From positions 1 through 7,615 of the forward strand of contig JAYUKY010000118.1 in assembly GCA_043764015.1 (NCBI GenBank): 7,615 bases of DNA, written 5' to 3'. The position numbers and the translations under genes were made by a program. Origin of the DNA: JANYGM01 sp043764015 (lineage in GTDB: Bacteria > Bacteroidota > Bacteroidia > Cytophagales > Thermonemataceae). Positions 6,327-7,615 of this stretch are shown in pieces; within the stretch, counting starts at the first letter, position 1, and each line of letters starts with the position of its first letter. The notes beneath the pieces are model-generated. The model did no database searches, was not told the DNA's origin, and was given only the letters and a program-made list of their open reading frames with translations.

Positions 6327-6360
6327 TTTGTTGGTGTTTTAGCGCAGCGACACCAACAAA
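6327..6360. repeat. Perfect 11-bp hairpin just upstream of the ABC ATPase gene
   Basis: TTTGTTGGTGT (6327-6337) is the exact reverse complement of ACACCAACAAA (6350-6360), with a 12-nt loop that includes AGCGCAGCG. It ends 6 nt before the ATG at 6367 and has no T-run. It may be a dispersed palindrome; in mRNA it would sit in the ribosome-binding region of the next gene. Confidence 0.65.
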
Positions 6361-6366
6361 TGATTT

Positions 6367-6990
6367 ATGTTTAAAATTTCCTTAGAAAACTTTGGTAAAA
6401 AATTTAATTATGAATGGATTTTCAGAGGGTTTTCTTATGAATTTGCCAGTGGAGAAGCTTACGCCATTACAGGCGCAAACGGAAGTGGAAAATCTACGTT
6501 TTTACAATGTTTAGCAGGATTTTTTCTGCAATCAGAAGGAAAAATAGTGTATTCTCAAAATGAAAATAATACAAATAAAATTATCTCAAATGGTGATTTT
6601 TATACTTATTTGTCGTTTGCAGCACCTTATCAAGAACTTATAGAAGAATTTACGTTGTTAGAACAAATTAGCTTTCACCAGAAATTTAAAAAATTCTCTC
6701 AAAATCAAACAGCAAAAGAGATTATCAAAAAACTACGTTTGGAAACATCTGAAGACAAATTTATTAAAAACTTCTCCTCTGGAATGAAACAACGCCTAAA
6801 ACTTGGACTTGCAATCTATGCTCAAACTCCCGTTTTGTTGCTAGATGAGCCTACAACAAATTTAGATATTGAAAATATTGACTGGTATAAGGAAGAAATT
6901 AAACAAAATCTAAGCAGCCGTTTGGTGATTGTTTGCTCAAATGATGCCAATGAATATGATTTTTGTAAGAAAATTATTAAAATAAGCTAA
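6367..6990 (+). CDS. ABC transporter ATP-binding protein (CcmA-like, stand-alone)
   Basis: This 207-aa single nucleotide-binding domain has all the main ABC motifs: Walker A GANGSGKST (36-44), a Q-loop with Gln89 (APYQEL), signature FSSGMKQR (136-143), Walker B VLLLDE (156-161) and D-loop TNLD (164-167). The H-loop position reads CSND (190-193), with Asn192 where most ABC ATPases have His. The protein would power membrane export or import together with a permease, but no permease gene lies next to it in this window. Small CcmA-like ATPases of this type are common in Bacteroidota, so the name does not imply cytochrome c maturation. ATG 6367 is the only suitable start: ATG 6360 is out of frame and closes within five codons. 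It follows a strong hairpin and no Shine-Dalgarno. Substrate is unknown. The fold is certain; the transported molecule is not. Confidence 0.9.
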   Translation: MFKISLENFGKKFNYEWIFRGFSYEFASGEAYAITGANGSGKSTFLQCLAGFFLQSEGKIVYSQNENNTNKIISNGDFYTYLSFAAPYQELIEEFTLLEQISFHQKFKKFSQNQTAKEIIKKLRLETSEDKFIKNFSSGMKQRLKLGLAIYAQTPVLLLDEPTTNLDIENIDWYKEEIKQNLSSRLVIVCSNDANEYDFCKKIIKIS

Positions 6991-7018
6991 ATTCAGATAA
7001 CAACATTGATATTTGTAC

Positions 7019-7048
7019 TTAGCCCCAGCGGAGCGACATATTTATAGT
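7019..7048. repeat. GC-rich island resembling a dispersed Bacteroidota repeat
   Basis: TTAGCCCCAGCGGAGCGACA with the following TATTTATAG stands out from AT-rich flanks, about 30 nt after the ABC stop codon. From memory, similar AGCCCCAGCGGGGCGACATATTTATAG sequences are frequent between genes in this phylum; this was not checked. Its AGCGGAGCGACA matches AGCGCAGCGACA at 6341-6352 in 11 of 12 bases. Confidence 0.45.
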
Positions 7049-7118
7049 CACTATTAATTCGTTGAATTCTATGACAAAACCAAATCTTTTTGATAATTTT
7101 TTTCGTGTTTTTCCTGTG

Positions 7119-7142
7119 TTGTCAGGTGTTTCCACCTGACAA
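7119..7142. repeat. Perfect 10-bp hairpin with TTTC loop
   Basis: TTGTCAGGTG (7119-7128) pairs with CACCTGACAA (7133-7142) around a 4-nt loop. No T-run follows, so it is unlikely to terminate transcription by itself. It lies between the ABC gene and the terminator at 7183-7221 and looks like another small palindromic repeat. Confidence 0.6.
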
Positions 7143-7182
7143 TAAAATGCGCTTTTAGGTATTTTTGATACGTTTTTACTCC

Positions 7183-7221
7183 AACTCTTCAAAAAATTTT
7201 AAAACTTTTGGAGAGTTTTTT
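7183..7221 (+). terminator. Rho-independent terminator after the ABC ATPase gene
   Basis: The left arm 7183-7200 (AACTCTTCAAAAAATTTT) pairs with 7201-7217 (AAAACTTTTGGAGAGTT), with one G-U pair and one small internal irregularity. The stem runs into six T residues (7216-7221). This is the only good intrinsic terminator in the window and probably ends transcripts from the tdk/ABC side. Confidence 0.65.
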
Positions 7222-7249
7222 GTATTTTCAAAATAATTGCTTAGTTTTG
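7219..7249 (+). promoter_or_regulatory. Bacteroidetes-type promoter for the lipoprotein gene
   Basis: TTTG (7219-7222) and TAGTTTTG (7242-7249) match the -33 and -7 consensus exactly with a 19-nt spacer. The -33 box overlaps the T-tract of the preceding terminator. Transcription would begin near 7255, about 25 nt before the ATG at 7281, which helps to fix the start of the following gene. Confidence 0.65.
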
Positions 7250-7280
7250 CATAAATATTTCTCATCTTTACGCTTTTTAT

Positions 7281-7615
7281 ATGATAAAACGCTCAAACGC
7301 TTATTAGCGGTTTTGGTTGTGTTACTGGTATTATATGGTTGTAAACGCCAGTTTCTAGAAACAGAGTTATTATCTCCTGTTTCTGTCATCTCTACAAAAC
7401 ATATAAAAAATGCTAAAAACTGGTTTGCCAAAAACAAACCCAATTTTCATAGTGCAAATGCCCGAATAAATATTGATTCTGTGCGTTATAAAGAGTTTTT
7501 CCCTGTTTGGCAACTCGCCAAAATGCATACGCTTATTGCTGGAGATACGCTTATTGTCGTGCCTGTACAAAGAAATTTCAATATTTCATACACAGAAATA
7601 GGCTTTTTGCGCCGT
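7281..7615 (+). CDS. Putative lipoprotein of unknown function, 5' part only, apparently frameshifted in the signal peptide
   Basis: From 7301 to the window end one frame stays open for 105 codons. It begins with a hydrophobic stretch LLAVLVVLLVLYGC, a signal peptide ending in a lipobox (LYGC, Cys codon 7340-7342), so the mature protein would be a membrane-anchored lipoprotein. The downstream sequence (for example KNWFAKNK, FFPVWQLAKMHTLIAGD) matches no family I can name. There is no ATG in this frame. The ATG at 7281, well placed behind the promoter, reads MIKRSNAY and stops at 7305. Adding one A to the AAA run at 7295-7297 joins the frames to give MIKRSKRLLAVLV, a textbook n-region plus hydrophobic core. 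This points to a 1-nt deletion, either a sequencing error or a real inactivation. A TTG at 7247 is in frame but lies inside the -7 box. The 3' end is outside the window. Confidence 0.65.

Noticed and set aside
6313..6342. ATG after array 4 opening MSLAPLLVF
   Set aside because: Only nine codons, ending inside the hairpin; no evidence of a leader-peptide function.
7247..7249. TTG as alternative start of the lipoprotein
   Set aside because: It lies inside the -7 promoter element and would give an unusually long charged n-region.

Overview
The window looks like chromosomal DNA of a low-GC member of the Bacteroidota, possibly a Cytophagales-type bacterium (inference). The DNA is strongly AT-rich. 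Start codons lack Shine-Dalgarno sequences and sit behind A-rich leaders. Two promoters match the Bacteroidetes -33 TTTG / -7 TAnnTTTG pattern with an exact 19-nt spacer. The proteins (Zn-ribbon thymidine kinase, HAMP-GAF sensor, CcmA-like ATPase with Asn in the H-loop) also fit that phylum.

Layout. Bases 1-261 hold no gene but three inverted repeats; the leftmost 100 bases may be the structured right end of an IS200/IS605 (TnpB-type) element, which is tentative. Bases 262-3168 on the minus strand encode a full-length type III restriction Res subunit (helicase plus PD-ExK nuclease) with no Mod methyltransferase beside it. A 356-bp divergent intergenic region (3169-3524) carries a promoter for each side and one hairpin. 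On the plus strand follow ribonuclease HI (3525-4007), a membrane HAMP-GAF sensor protein overlapping it by 4 nt (4004-5512), thymidine kinase (5609-6235), a stand-alone ABC ATPase (6367-6990), a rho-independent terminator, and a new promoter driving the 5' part of a lipoprotein gene that runs off the right edge and appears frameshifted in its signal peptide.

How the genes work together. rnhA and the sensor gene are probably one translationally coupled unit. The thymidine kinase and ABC genes lie downstream in the same orientation but are separated by repeat-rich spacers, so common transcription is uncertain. The genes do not form an obvious pathway: RNase HI and thymidine kinase are housekeeping nucleic-acid/nucleotide enzymes, the sensor has no output domain, the ABC ATPase has no permease next to it, and Res is a defence component.

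The least ordinary feature is the repeat structure around thymidine kinase. Four arrays, each made of exactly four 7-bp units, bracket the gene. The first two form a 26-bp inverted repeat, the third contains the tdk stop codon, and the second and fourth run in the same phase into TCAAAAAATG. Two probable single-A frameshifts (near 5489 and 7295) may be real mutations or homopolymer sequencing errors. I did not find a convincing new multi-gene system.
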